DNA of 64,000 nucleotides. Source: Odontesthes bonariensis (taxonomy: Eukaryota; Chordata; Actinopteri; Atheriniformes; Atherinopsidae). The notes under the pieces are model-generated. The model made no database searches, had not been told where the DNA came from, and saw nothing but the letters and a program-made list of their open reading frames with translations. The stretch covers positions 6,296,001 through 6,360,000 of the forward strand of contig NC_134510.1 in the NCBI RefSeq assembly GCF_027942865.1. The letters are read 5' to 3'. Position 1 is the first letter of the stretch. Every line of letters begins with the position of its first letter. Of the stretch, positions 48,901-61,566 are shown piece after piece. Position numbers and translations under genes: made by a program.

Positions 48901-50316
48901 AAGACATAATTATCTGTATGATGTGCCAACAAACACTGATTTAGTGCTCAGCTGCTTCAGTTTGGCATGTGTGAATTAGGGATTTTGACTGTGCCATTGC
49001 AACTCCTTGACTGATGACCCAGTTTCAGCTTTAGCTGTCAGACAGATGGCCTTGCAATTTACTCTATAGTGTTTTGGTGTACAGAGGAGTTCATAGTCAA
49101 CTGATTGACCACAAACTGCTGAGGTCCTTTGACTACAAATCAAGCCCCAAATCATCATTCCACCACTACCATGCTTGACACTTGGTATGAGTTGTTTGAG
49201 CTGATGTGCTGTGTTTAGGTTTTGTTCATTATGGTCATACATGTTCACTTTGGCCTTGTTTATAGTCTGTTTGTTTGCTCAGATGCAACTTTGCAAAACT
49301 ACGACTTGCTGCCATGTTCTTTATAGAGAGATGATGCTATCTTTTAACAACGATTTCTAAACAAAGTTTACTCTTTCAGTCTTTTTCTAATTGTATTGTC
49401 ATCAACTTTAACATTTAACATTGTTACTGAGGCCTGTAGAGTCTGAGATGTAGCTCTTGAATGTTTTAGGCTGTTTTTCTGAACATTGTCACCTCGGGGC
49501 CCTAAGGCAGCACTGTAGTAAAAATAGAAGAAGAAGAAAAGAAGAAGCCATTATTAAACATGACTGCTGTCTTCTCTTGAGAAGAGGAACCATCCAGCTT
49601 ATTATCAACAGTCAGATTAAAAGCCTGCATCTCTGATGGTATGTGCTACATCAGTGCCTATGGAACTGGCAACTTGCCCAGCTGGAAAGGCACAATTAAA
49701 GCTGACCGGTAGAACTGCAGTCTAGATCTTTCACCAATTCAAAACATTTGGCACATCATGAAACAAAATATGATATAAAAGACACAGGATTGTTGAGCAG
49801 CTGGAATCCTATATTGGACAAGAAAAGGACAACGTCCTCTCTCAAAGGTCCAGCAACTGGTTTCTCGAGTTCCCAAATGTTTATAGGCTTTTGTTAAGAG
49901 GGAACGTTCCACAGTAGTACATGGAGGTAAACTGGCCCTCTCCCAACCTTTAATATGTCATGAAAAATTTCATGACATATTAAAATGTCTCACGTTTAAC
50001 TTTTGACATTTCTATGTTCTCTTCGTAAAAAACATTTGTTTATGAGATTTGCAAATTGTTGCATTCTGTTATTAACATTTTACACAGCATCCTCACTCTT
50101 TAGGAATTAGGGTTTATTTGTCTAAATTATTTAAAAAACTACTTTCTCATGCTCTGTTGTTCTACTTGTTCTTGCAGGTCTTCATTCTGTGAAGAGATAG
50201 TGTGTTGTCGTGGCGACCATGTGAGGCTGGCTGTGCGTGTTCGGGTGTTTGTATATCCTGAGAATGCATGCGCAGTTTGGCTCATGTTTGCTTGTAAATA
50301 CCGATCTGTGCTTTGA
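33966..50316 (+). CDS. cep76: cep76, centrosomal protein of 76 kDa (complete, 13 exons)
   Basis: Cep76 restrains centriole re-duplication and works with CP110. Exons: 33966-34028, 34569-34724, 34990-35074, 35189-35413, 35504-35689, 39809-39906, 40554-40682, 40986-41177, 45847-46013, 46489-46648, 47712-47885, 48178-48395, 50178-50316. They total 1992 nt (663 residues; human 659), in phase at all junctions. Landmarks are MSLPPEKASELKQIIHNHLL, MDIHGRIREVLAETMRDDLG, RRYLYLQVLGGKAFLEHLQ, KPVPCACEPDLREGFLLEIH (start of the C2-like region), EKERLFLVYAKQWWREFLEI, GDCEDHATLLCSLLLGFGLD (from residue 379, transglutaminase-like fold), GVPHAWVL, YRTVGCVFNHQTFLANCQPS, FQDAVRRAVPDGHTFKGFP and CAVWLMFACKYRSVL at the end. 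Exon 3 (linker EPATDAGSGSPPKP) is diverged from human. Introns 5, 8 and 12 contain transposons. Confidence 0.97.
35690..37471. other. cep76 intron 5, first part
   Basis: AT-rich intron sequence up to the hAT target site. No gene or clear transposon recognised. Confidence 0.45.
37853..39276. mobile_element. inner hAT element nested in the outer one
   Basis: The ends are CAGTGCTTAATTTG and CAAATTAACCACTG, with an exact 8-bp duplication GTTATGGC (37845-37852 and 39277-39284). It carries a helicase-like remnant (38695-38842). Near the right end is the self-complementary stretch GGATCCTGTTCCGGCAGGATCC. Confidence 0.92.
38695..38842 (+). pseudogene. RecQ-helicase-like fragment (motif 0 and Walker A), frameshifted
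   Basis: One frame reads FSLRDEQITALKLFV, like RecQ motif 0. After a one-base shift in a T-rich stretch, another reads DVFGVLPTGYGKSLIYQLAL (38777-38836), a RecQ-type motif I with P-loop GYGKS at 38801-38815. Neither frame continues into further helicase motifs. It lies inside the inner hAT element and is presumably captured or carried repeat sequence, not a working gene. Confidence 0.6.
41551..42177. mobile_element. short hAT element in cep76 intron 8
   Basis: The ends are TAGGGGTGGGCGA and TCGTCCCACCCCTA, with an exact 8-bp duplication CTAAGAGA (41543-41550 and 42178-42185). Subterminal ATCGATT/AATCGNNAT repeats are typical of this type. A reversed retroelement tail with ATAGAATAGAAATAGAATAG lies inside at 41651-41712. 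No coding capacity. Confidence 0.92.
42610..43665 (+). mobile_element. 5'-truncated L2-type LINE
   Basis: The open frame up to 43203 reads LSDISKWTKAHHLQLNLSKT, VISRLDYCNALLTGFP, NSAARLAFDQPKVTPLF and ELHWLPIAAHIKFKSLMLAY: reverse transcriptase C-terminal text of L2-type LINEs. Frameshifts follow. The 3' end carries GTCGCTTTGGATAAAAGCGT then CTGCTAAATGCA, a well-known teleost LINE tail. It lies in sense orientation in cep76 intron 8. The catalytic core is absent. Confidence 0.85.
44640..45440. repeat. degenerate minisatellite, about 21-23-bp AT-rich unit
   Basis: Variants of TAATATTTNNNGAATAAAGT recur many times (for example near 44705, 45188, 45203, 45220 and 45403). Units are diverged and spacing is irregular. 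It lies in cep76 intron 8. Confidence 0.5.
48845..49500 (-). mobile_element. degenerate Tc1-like fragment, third type
   Basis: The minus strand contains PSVKHGSGGMMIWGLI (about 49184-49137), close to the conserved Tc1-like VKHGGGSVMVWG block, then stops. The left end near 48840 (AGTACACCCCATGATTCAAT) looks terminal. It lies in cep76 intron 12. Confidence 0.65.
49510..50122 (+). mobile_element. Tc1-like fragment, second family
   Basis: Plus-strand text CAGTCAGATTAAAAGCCTGC then ATCTCTGATGGTATG corresponds to a transposase middle. The right end TTTACACAGCATCCTCACTC and TTTAGGAATTAGGGTTTA matches the end at 17820-17850. It abuts the last cep76 acceptor by about 50 bp. Confidence 0.7.
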
Positions 50317-51038
50317 CAAACGGACGGATGAGACCCAGACACTATCACTTTATTTTGCATCTTGACCACAGACAACATTTTATATCTTCAAAAGGAGACC
50401 ACAGGGACTTTGTGGCTATAAGAACACCTGATGCCCTGTTGTAATGAAAGGGATATTTAAATTTTTTTCACGTTTGGTTGTATGAAGTACCATGAGTGGT
50501 TAGTGTGTTACTTGGAGCAGACAGTAGTGTAGAATGCTCTCAGTTGGTGAAGCCGAAGAGGGAACTGGTATAGCTTACCTAAAAGGGGTCACCAATTTTT
50601 TTCTTTTTCTTGTTTTTTTCCATCTCAAGTACATCAAAACTTAGAAGTTTCAATACTGTTGGAACAAGCAGTGTATTGTGCATCATTGCATTAGATAGTG
50701 TTTGGATTTCACATTTTTACAATGTCACTAAATTTCTCTTAACCACAGAATGTCTGTTTTACAATGCTGTCCACTATCTGAAACATTTTGAGTGGCTCTT
50801 ACTTGGGTGGCTTCCCCATTAGAATTGCTCCCGACTTCTCCAAACTGAGTACTCTGACCACTGTGGGTAAGATTATTCACAAGTACATCACTCAACCCAC
50901 CTAACAAAAATGTTTTATCCCTGTAAGTACAATTATAGAGACATTGGTTGTGGCTCTACTATGTTTTTTTTCTTCTTTTTAATTTAAGTAGGATCTTCAT
51001 TTGTACAGACAGTAAAACTATTTATTTTTGCAAATAAA
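50317..51038 (+). other. cep76: cep76 3' UTR with poly(A) signal
   Basis: Sequence after the TGA at 50314-50316. AATAAA at 51033-51038 is the likely end signal. Confidence 0.55.
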
Positions 51039-51039
51039 C

Positions 51040-54000
51040 TGAAATTTGTCCAACTACTTTTCACGAGCATTATTAATGAACTTAACAGAAGAACTGGCAA
51101 TGCATCAGTTTACCATTTCCTGTGTTCAATACACAATAATAATAATAATAAAAAAAAAAAAAAAAGTGAAATACAGGCTGTCGCGGCCTTCTAAGTTTCA
51201 AAACAACATTTTCTAAGAAAGGCCATGGGTGGCAACAGGTGGTTTGATTCTTGCACGCACTTCCGGCTTGATTGTTTAAAAAATATATGCAGTTTATTTC
51301 CAAGAAAAAATATTACTGGAAATATTACTGACAAATATTACTGCAGCAGTAATAAGAAATGCTTTTGTTTATTTCTTTTTCACTCCTGCCAAATGTTGAA
51401 ACAATATGCCAGAGGCAGAGCAGAAATTTGCATTTTTTCACAGTGGGGTAACATCTGAGTAAAACATTATGCTGATATTATATTAAGCCTGTGCTAACAG
51501 CTGGGTTTGTGTATGTGAAATATGTTGTTTTTAAAGGTGAAACTGTATCAAAGCAGACTAACTTTTTAAATGAAGCATTTTGGAACAGAATGTCTTGTAT
51601 AAAAAAAAAAAAAAAGTTAGCATGTATTTATAACATCTTGCAATACATGTATCCAGCACTAGGTGACAGGGTATAACAATATATGGCACAATTCATGTCG
51701 CTGCAGTTTTGTGTTCAGCACAACAGACCCACATACCAAACTGATAAATAAGATTTGATACCACTTATGTTGCAAAATTCTAGAAAAATTTTGAACTTTT
51801 AGTCAGAAGCCACTAAAAAACATTATGCTGTTATTGAAACCCCACAGGCAAACACTGTCTTAATGCGAGAATGACTGGACTGTGCAGTTAGCAGATCTCT
51901 CAAAAGTGAATGCAGAAAGATTTAGCCGTGGTTGTGGTTATCGGTCCCTTCTCCCTTTTGGAGTTGACCCAAAGAGAGAAATTGTTGACACGTCAGCTTA
52001 AACTTTGACAAAGAGGATGTGAGGATAGCCTTAATTAGATTTTTCTAGAAGCTAATTTGCAATTCTGAATCTACTTGGACAGAGATAAAGAAAAGAGTGC
52101 TAAAGGATTTGTTCCCCCCTTTTTTTCTGAATGTAACACAGACGCAGATACATGCTCCAGTCATTAGTGTATACAACAGGATGATTCTACAGAAAAGGAA
52201 GTGTTTGATGCTGACAACTTATTAATCAGTCCATATTAATCAGTAACACTCAGGTGTAATTGACTAAATGGTCCTGTGGAAAATGAGCTACTCAATGAAA
52301 CAGGAAGAGATGAGATGTTGGTTTCCAGTATAAACTGAGAATAACATCCTCCTCACACCTTTCTTCTCAACATTGCAGCTGTCAAGCAGTGTTTGCTTTC
52401 AGGTGAGATTTTCAAAAAGCTGTCAAAGTGTCATGCTTAAGAAATAAAATGTTAAAGTTTCAATGTAAGCAAAAGATGTCATTTGCAATGATATTAAACT
52501 GCATAAAGTTAGAACAAACTTGCAGGGGAAAGTGTAATTGTTCAGGTTGAAGTGGTGTCGGTACACTGTTTTTCACACCTCTGATTTCAATCAACTTTCT
52601 TCTCTGAGGAAGCTGATAATGAGTGTGTTCCATTCATACAGATTTCACCTGCTCATAACAACTATTGTCAATAAGTGCCTCATCAGGTGGTATAATGGTG
52701 TTGATTGGAAGAAGGATATTGTAGTTTGCAGCAGTTCGGAGCTCTTCTCTGTCAACGTCTGGCAGTCATATAAGAATTTATTGAGAAATAACACATTTTA
52801 GGATTTTTTTTTGGAAAACTTTTTAAAAGCCACATTTCAAAGCATATTTCAAGCACTAAATACTTTCCCCAACATAACATTGTACAGAATCGGTGGATTT
52901 CAAAATCTGCAATACATTGTAAAAAAAAACTTCAGAGAATATGGAAAAATACTGGTTTTCCGTCAAAATAGATACTGAATGGTCATGATTTTTTTTCCTT
53001 AGGCAGTGCTGTATTAAAAGCAGACATGACATCCTAAAATTTTAATGTGCCGCTGTGCAATAAAAATTAATAAAGAAAACAAAAATACACACAAAAAGCT
53101 CTCAACATTCAGCCTTGTTTACACAAAGAGGAAATAATGAAACCTGATATGTGAAGTTCTACAACAATTTCTTTATGTCAATGAGGTCATCACAGATTAA
53201 ACCAGGCATTGGTCTACTTACAGTGTGTAAAACCATGGAAACATGCTAGCCATTCATAAACTCTTAGTTTGATAAATATTTTGATATGAATCCCCTAATT
53301 TCTTCAAGTACATGTAAATTCTAAAGAAATTGTAACATAGTACCTACTATCAAATGGTGTTTTGCAATGACCAGGATAGGATTGCATGTCACTGCCTGTT
53401 CATTTCTAACAGCATGCAAATCATCGGAGCTAAAAGCCCATCTCTGCTCACAGAGCACAGGTGTATCTGTTGCTGTTTTCTTTGGTAACAGCAATAAGAA
53501 GTAAGTTTCAGAACCACCTCATTTTGTTGTCACAAGATGAACCTCATTCAGTCTATAGGCCTTGGGCTCTGTTAGAGTTTGTCACGTAAATGAGAAGACT
53601 AATGGCGCATTTCCTTATCAGTGGTGTTTTTCAGTTGCGGTAATATATCTACTGACAGACACTGATTTATCAACTAATTACCGTATTTTATCCATTAAAA
53701 GAATAGTGTTTAGACGTATAGCATAGCAGTGATTTAAAAAAAAATTTTTTTATGTCGATGCATGTTGCCAATTTGTTATCTTTGACAGACATGCAAATTA
53801 AATAAAAATCTTGAAATGACTGTATGGATATTACTAACGTGACAGTAATTGTAAGAATCAGAAATTCCTTTTTTTTTTTTGTCATTACATTATTGCTAAA
53901 AGTAGCATTGTGAATGTGCGCTGCTCTTTTTACACACATGAATGACTCGATGCTATCAATTAATAACACCTGCAACATCATATCTCTATGATTATTTTAT

Positions 54001-54089
54001 TTCTGATACTGTCTTCCTGCCACCTATCACCTTGTCTGTCTGTCTCTTCTCTTATTTCTATTTTTGAAAAGTACATATTCCTGTAGGGG
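51040..54089. other. intergenic, no gene recognised
   Basis: AT-rich flank downstream of cep76, with short A and T runs. One splice-like 24-base segment (52379-52402) stands out but is not supported as a gene. Confidence 0.45.
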
Positions 54090-55000
54090 GGGAGTAGAAA
54101 TGGGAGAGAGGAGCACTGGGCATTAGAGAGAAATGCGTTGCATGGCCTGGAGCCTAATGAGTAATAAAGTCATTAATTCAGCTGATTAAGTTGGCCTTTG
54201 GGTTAAAGAAAAATCATATCCATCTCCCTTTGAGATGTGACTGGGAAAGCACAGAAGAGGGAGAAGCCAGCTAATTAGAGCTGGAAAACAGGAGGGGGGC
54301 CAGGGAGAGAGACCGGAGATGGAGGGAGAAACGAAAAGAGAAAGAAACTGAATGTGTGTGTGCATTCACATATGAGGTAGAGGGGCATGTGGATAGGTAT
54401 TTCGACTGAACTACTAATGAGGCATGTTTGGGGTGAGGGAGTGACAAGCTCATCAAAACGCCCGCTTGCCAGGCGAGCCATTTCTCTCAAAGAGTTTGCC
54501 CGGCTACCTTTGAGCCTGACGCTGCCACTTAATGATGTGAACAAGAGAGAGAAGGAGAAGTTGGGGTGAAATGTCAGTTTGCTTGCAGTTTAATGAGCTT
54601 GTTGTGGGATGCAAGAGAAGAAAGCATTGGGAAAAGAGCAACTGTAGATCCAGACAGGGTCCTCCACCCCACCTCTCCCTCTGAGCAATGACGACAGTTT
54701 AATGAATATATTAACTTATAGAACAATGATCCTTCAATATTTTGTTACTGAGTGTAAAATAGACCATCATTCAAAATTTTATCTCAGCATGATAGCTCTA
54801 ATGGCTGTCCGTGCATGACTTCAGTCCAACTCCGGGATTGTTTTTCATTTTGTATATTGGGCAGCTGCAATACAAAGCTGCACTATGAGCTGGTGGCAGG
54901 AATCAATCCTCTAATACCAAGCTGGATTATAATGCATGAAAGAACTGAGGAGGAAAGTGATTTCTAATGGAACAAATGATGATGTCTTATAAGTGGGATT
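54090..55000. promoter_or_regulatory. candidate conserved noncoding block
   Basis: Compositionally complex, repeat-free sequence with several TAAT/ATTA homeobox-type cores (AGCTAATTAGAGCTGG near 54271, CCTAATGAGTAATAAAGTCA near 54153, GTTTAATGAGCTTG near 54590). It contrasts with the AT-rich, repetitive surroundings. This is a guess from texture; conservation was not measured. Confidence 0.25.
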
Positions 55001-55254
55001 ATTCCAAGTCTTTTATCTCTGCATGACTCATTTAGCAATTACTGCTGATTGTGTGCCATGAATAGGTTTTACACTTTTAAAACAATTTTGAATTATAACT
55101 GAGGGGAAAACGTGTGAAGTCATTACACTTTATGGATTTCAACCATTATGTTTCAGGTCCACCATGTTTGGATACAGAGAAAGATCTTGTGTCTTACATT
55201 TAACAATTGAACATTACTTAAAATTTCACAAGACAGTTCACAAAATTTCCCAAA

Positions 55255-55312
55255 TTTTTTTAATTCCCCCCACTGGGGGATGAATAAAGTATTTTTCTAT
55301 TCTATTCTAAAA
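55255..55312 (+). repeat. retroelement 3' tail with TTCTA repeats
   Basis: AATTCCCCCCACTGGGGGAT, then GAATAAAGTATTTTTCTATT and further TCTAT units. It is the same tail type as at 9360, in plus orientation. Confidence 0.7.
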
Positions 55313-55319
55313 AAAACTT

Positions 55320-58300
55320 GAACAACATAGTATTTATCTCTGTTATGCCAAGTCCACAACAACATGTATTTGTTTTTTATCATAGGTAAACTCAGTGAAA
55401 TTTATTTATATTGCCAAGATCATCATATAAATAAATAAATCCTCAACAACATGAAATTCTAATAAAATAGATACCTAAGTTGATCCCCATTTTGCAAAAC
55501 AAACATTTTTATAGGCATATCACAAGGCAAACAAACTCTCAGTTTTAAAAGTGTAGTACAATGTACACTACTCGTAAACTACATCCTTTGTTTTATTACA
55601 TTTAGTGTAAATCTATATTTACTTACAGTTTGTGTTTAGGTGTGAGTGTTTTTGTCTGATTTTCATTCAAGGCTATAATTACATTGTGTGAAAAAATTGT
55701 TAATTAGCATATCTTCACACTTCACACAAGAGCATTCAATTAGGTCATAGTTGCAAGATATTTTACAGCAGACTGATTAGGATGGAAATTGGACAAGCTC
55801 AAATCTAGCAAATCAAAAACAGTTTTCTAGGATTTAGTAAGATGCCGTCAATACATTCAGTATAAAAACTTTAAATTCAAAGCCAATTTTAGTAATGCTT
55901 GGGTACCAGACCAACATGCATTCTACAGACAGTAGAAATATAGTTGTTTTTTTTTGTCAATAGAAAGTACTTTAGTTCCATTTAAAAATGTACTCGTTGT
56001 ATAATGTAGATTTGGTATGTCCAGGGTAACTTTTGTTAATGTACCTTTAAGTCAAAGACCAGCTGACCATGACACAACCAATCAGCATCTTTACTAAAAT
56101 GCTTGGTTGTGGCAGATTTCTTATTTCTTAGTAAGACATCTGAAAATACACAGTAGTCAGTAATCATCTTACTTACAGTGACTGTAAAGGCTGTACTAAT
56201 AGAATATTGTTAAAAAATGGTCACTCATTTGCCATTAATAAACATTCAATCTTTGTCATCTGCAATGACATATAGAACAAGACAACTTACACGTCAGCTC
56301 ATTTTTAAACCGACTTACAGATAGTCAAATTTTATTATCTTTGTGACTCACCAAGCCAACAACAGGCATTTCCCAGCTGTCAGTCACTTTTCAGTTCTCC
56401 TGTAAACAATTGCAGTATGTACTATTTGCAATGCATTACTGTGCTTGGTTGACATTTCTGCATTTTTAGCAGTTTTCTGTATTTAGCTGCCAATATGCAA
56501 TTGAGAGTAGCTTTAATGTCCTATAACAGAAGGAACATAAGGGCTTCCAGAGGTTAGCATCATGTCTACTGCCTGGGTACATCTGGTCCCATGGCAAACA
56601 CAGAGAGACTCCTTTGTCAGCATTTACAAAGGCAGAGAAGAACAGAAGAAAGGGAGAAAAAGGGACTCTGCTGTTTTTCTTTATAAACCAATTCAAAGGC
56701 CTCTCTCTTTTGGAGTCCGTTAGAATAGCAGTGTCTTCTTCAGTTGCATAGAGGGACAAACAAATATGCTGTGTGGAGGCTGCCAAATAACCTTGGCCAC
56801 TACTATTGAAATGGTGTTCAATCAAAAGAAAGGGGATGAGATCACAGAGGACAAAATGCTGTGAAGCAGCAGAGGGTTGCAAATGTAGCAGTGAGAGAGG
56901 AATAAGTGGTGCAAAAAATATGAAAATAAAAGATTGAAAAAGTGAGGGTGGGAGAGAAATATCAGGAACAGATTAAGGTAAATGCAAGAAGTCAAAATCT
57001 GAAATACCTGGAAGAAAGGGTTTCATATTAGCAAAGATTTCGAGTCAAATCAAAATTGTGCATCCAATTCATATAGACATACTTGGTTTGTTTTTTACTT
57101 GAATATCTATTTAGGTGAAATAAAATGCATTACTTCTTTATAGGTCAGAACATATAAAAGGAAATTAACTTATTATTGTGTGATTGCACACATAGTGTGA
57201 CGTTCAGTGCTGATCTTACTGTTACATTTGAGCAAGAGAGGAGTACATCTTTGTTGCTACTTTCAGCTGTTATGCATCACCACAGTACAAAACAAACTTC
57301 TATCTGTAGTTAAAGGAGGATTTTGTCACTTTGGTCCACAAAAATGAAATCACCACAAGGGAGCAGAGAATTACCAGGTAAGGTGTATTTTTCCACTCCT
57401 ATTCACAATTCAAGATTACCTCATCATTTCCTTATGTACATTGAAAAAATAAAATGAAATAAAAAACTTTTCTAAATGATCATGAAAGTGTTTTGACATT
57501 GTTAATAAAACTGAAAGGTTGCTAGCACAAATTTCAGACCCTATTATAATTATCATAAAATGCTCACAAATGTTAAAGCAGACTTTAAACCTGACAATAT
57601 TTGGTCAACAATTAAACAATTTAGAGAATTTTCTCTGTAAAGGAGTAATCACAGTTACTATATACACCATATTGAGAGATGCTCATTAATCTATATTGTT
57701 TATTTTAAGCCTAATAGGTAAGGGGCCAAATTAATCTCTTCTTTATAGGCTCTGCCGAATGTCAGATCAGTAATTTCTCATTTCATTGTAATTGAAAATT
57801 GGTCTGTAATGACCAAATAGCCAATCGACAATTATTCAAGCAAAAATACAAGCTTTTTACTTAACAGTCCAGAAGATATATTGAAAATTCTGCATCAGAT
57901 TTCAGTCACTTTTTTTTTGTCAGTGGTCTTTATATGTTTGCATCATGTATATATTTATAATGCAGTGGAAGCCGCAAGTCTGGCTGTCCTGTTCACCTTC
58001 AAACATGCAAAAAGAGTTGGTTTAAGTGCACTTAAACAGCTGATTGTTTTTCTTAAAAATAGTCAATGCCTGCCCTGTTTTCTCATGCATGCACTTGCCT
58101 TGAGTTGTGTATGGGCTAAATTGATTTATTTTGGGTTGATCATTGGGATAATTTGATTAGTAATGGATTGTAAATATATATTAAAATGTAGAAAATTTTG
58201 GCAAAACTTATGAAAATATTTCTCTCTTTTTTTGTATTCGGGTGTCTTGGAACCCTAAGGAATGGTTTGTTCCAATAAAAACACTTATACATAAGCAGTC

Positions 58301-60783
58301 AACCGAAATCTTTTTGGGTAACAGTGTAGGGGCCTACATAATGTTTGTACTAAAATAAATGTGGACATCGCATTAAGTTACTTTGTTTTTTCTGATGCTA
58401 TCTCCATGGTGTTTGCTTCTCTGGCCGCTTGACCAACACTCTGCTTTTCACTAACTTCTATGAGCCTTTATGCTCTATTTGCTGCCTGTTTGTTCATTTG
58501 CTTCTTCTTCTTCAGTTGGCTCCAGTTATGAAGACTAGACACTATTGTGAGTCACGTTTCATCTAGTGGTCCAAAGTGGTATTACATAAAATTAATTCTT
58601 CACGTAAAAGTATGTTACCTGTATATCTCATCTATGTAGTACATCGTTCTTTTTTATACAATGAGAAGCATCGTTTTTTGCAAGTCAGATAAGATCTGCA
58701 TTTGAATTTTTATGAATGTCTTTATATATATATAATGTTTTAAAACAGTTTTTCTTCTTATGGCACCTTTGCGCAACAACTGCATATTACAGTATGCATT
58801 CATTATCTACATGATGAAGAGAGTTATCCCATGGAGATTAAATTATCCAGGTGCCGTAAAGACCTGCTCATATGTCCAACAGACACCCAAAGATAAATGC
58901 CAAACCTAAAATGTATTCATACTCAAAGATCATAGAATATTTCAATATGCAAGCTGCCTGCCTGTCCTGAGCATTAGCAGCTATACTATTTTCTGTTTGG
59001 TACTCACCTCTAAGGTCAAACAAACACTTGCTTTTTAACCTTTAGCTTATGTAGGCAGCTAGCTATGATGTCAGCATAACTATTCACATACTTGCTTGGG
59101 TACAATGCCTGTTAATGGAGGATCTCTTTCGGGGCATATCAGCACACTTAAGTTGTACCAGATATCTTTATTTGCAGGATGTGAACAATGAATATGGAAA
59201 AAATAAAGGAGGTTAGTATTTAGCTGATGTTAAGAACACTGCATTTTAAGCCACTGCTGCATTGCTGCTTTAAATGGTATTCAAGAAGATGAAGGAACTA
59301 GGGTATCCAGCCACATCTGCCTTTACATCGCATCTACCAGTCACTTATATATTGTGTTTACTGCACGCAGAACTCGCTTTTTAGCTTGGAGTGAGAATTG
59401 TTCCGAGGGGGAACCTAAACAAGCTCTGACAAATTAGAATTGCAGGTTTCAGGGCACACAGCTCTCTGGGTAATGGAGAGGATAAATGAATGTGTGTAGA
59501 CTCTGGATGGAAAGTGTTGGCAGTAGGTTGCAAGCAAATGACGATGCTGCTACGAAGCCAGAGATATGCCAACCTCAATAATGGGTCAAACCAGCAGGGA
59601 CAGAGAAAAAAAAATCTATTGTTCTATGTACTGAGATAGAGAGGCATTGAGAGAGACTCGGAAATTGAGAAAGAATGGGAGAGAAGATCAGTCGATGGCT
59701 TGAAGGAAGTTCCAACAGGAGCTGGCATCGGAGGAGCATCAGTTGATTTGAGGCTCAAATGGAAGCCTTAAAAGGATTGGCTACAGAATAGAGAAAGTTA
59801 AAGGGGAGAGGGGAAAGGTAGAAGAGAAGCAGTTAAGTTAGGAGAAAGAAAAAGAAAAGAGAAGACTTTTGGTAAAGTGAAATATAAAAGCCCTCTGCGC
59901 CATCCGTCATCCCTCTACGCACTTTATTTCCCTCTCTGTGGAAGAGAGGGAGTAAAGAAAAAAATGTGTAGATAAAAGCTTTCCAATGAACCTGTTACAG
60001 CAAAGTTGTTTTGCTTGGCCCGGTTTATATCCTCTTCACTATCCCTGTAAGTGTTTACACGGCAATTAGGGATTTATATTTTCAAGGGAGTTTTAATGCC
60101 ATTTCAAAGAAAGAATTAATTAACAGTCAGCTGTGGCATTTTACACCAATTTCACACACCTTCAGTGACAGTAATTGCTTCAGGGTTATATGATAAATAT
60201 TCAAAGTACTGTACATTTTCATTTGAATTTAAATGGGAAAGGATAGACCTTTGGTTATTGATCTGGTTATTGAAGAAAAATCTAATTACCTAAAATTAGG
60301 AAAAGAATTAAGATATTTACATATTATTTCAAGGGGAAAGATACTGATAAAGTTCGTAATAAAATCTATTAAAAGATGTAACATACAGGATGTAAATACA
60401 GGATGTAAATGTACATTTTTTTTAATGAAGTGAAATTATGACTATGCTAGCACAGAACACAATAGTATATGCCAGACCTTTTCTTGATTTGGGACTGTTT
60501 AAGTAATCAAGAAAAATATGGAGCTGCAGGATGACTTCATGTCTCTTTTACTGTACACCTACAGTTAAAGTTAGGTTTTGTAACATGACATAAAAGAAGA
60601 AGACAGATTGCAAGGAGGTGTAGAGAAAAAAGCTAGAGAGAAAGCTCTGGCTAAATAATGTGAGAGCTGTGGTCAGGGATGAAAAAGATCACAAGCTTTA
60701 AGGTGAAAGAGAATCAGACTTATGGAAGCCTGGAAAAGGGCTAATGAGCTGAGCATGTTTTCAGTAGGTTCAGCACAGATTCC
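55320..60783. other. gene-poor intergenic sequence
   Basis: No reading frame with family resemblance, RNA gene or clear transposon found. The stretch around 59590-60130 is non-repetitive with purine-rich parts and may hold regulatory DNA. Confidence 0.4.
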
Positions 60784-61495
60784 ATGACTCAATTCAAGTC
60801 AATTAAGTTTTATTTATATAGCACCAAATCACAACCAAGTCATCTCAAGGCACTTTAAAGATACCGTCAAATTGAAGCCAGTTAGATCCAATTAATTCTA
60901 ATACAATCATAATCCAATCAAATAAATTTAATTCCAAATCAGTCTAATTTATACAGAGCCAATAAAAAAATTGTCTCGCTAAGGAAACTAAAAGATTGCA
61001 CTGAAACATTTCTCTTGGATCCAATCCCCTATCCTGAGTGTGCACAAGGTGACTGTGGAAAGAAAAACTCTCTTTTTAAACTTCTGACAGAACCAGACTC
61101 AGGGAGGGTAGCCATCTGCCTTGACTGGCTGGGGGTTGAGAGGGCAGGAAAGAGGGAACAACAAGCTCCATAACACCTGACCAGGGGTATCTGTTGAGAA
61201 AAAGAAACACAAGTAAATGACAACAATAAAGTTTTGTGTACATGAAGAGTAAAAGAGAGCAGAGTGAGGAATGTTGCATTATCAGAAGTCCCCCAGCAGT
61301 CTAGGTCTATAGCAGCATAACTATGGAATGTTTCAGAATCACCTGAGCCATCCCGAACTATAAGCTTTATCAAAAATAAGGTTTTAAGCCTAATCTTAAA
61401 GGAAGAAAGGGTGTCTGCTTCCTGGATGTATACAGGCAGCTGGTTCCACAAGAGAGGGGCCTGATAACTGAATAATCCCATTCTACTTTTAGATA
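60784..61495 (-). mobile_element. L2-type LINE end, minus strand
   Basis: The minus strand reads SYQAPLLWNQLPVYIQEAD and SFKIRLKTLFL (about 61472-61374), the extreme C-terminus of an L2/CR1-type LINE. A long 3' region follows down to the tail AGTTTTATTTATATAGCACC (plus strand, about 60805), a very common teleost repeat end. Confidence 0.7.
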
Positions 61496-61566
61496 CTTAA
61501 GAAACAACTAGTAGAGCTGCAGTCAGAGAGTGAAGTAGTCTGTCGAGAAAATATTGCACTTATTAC

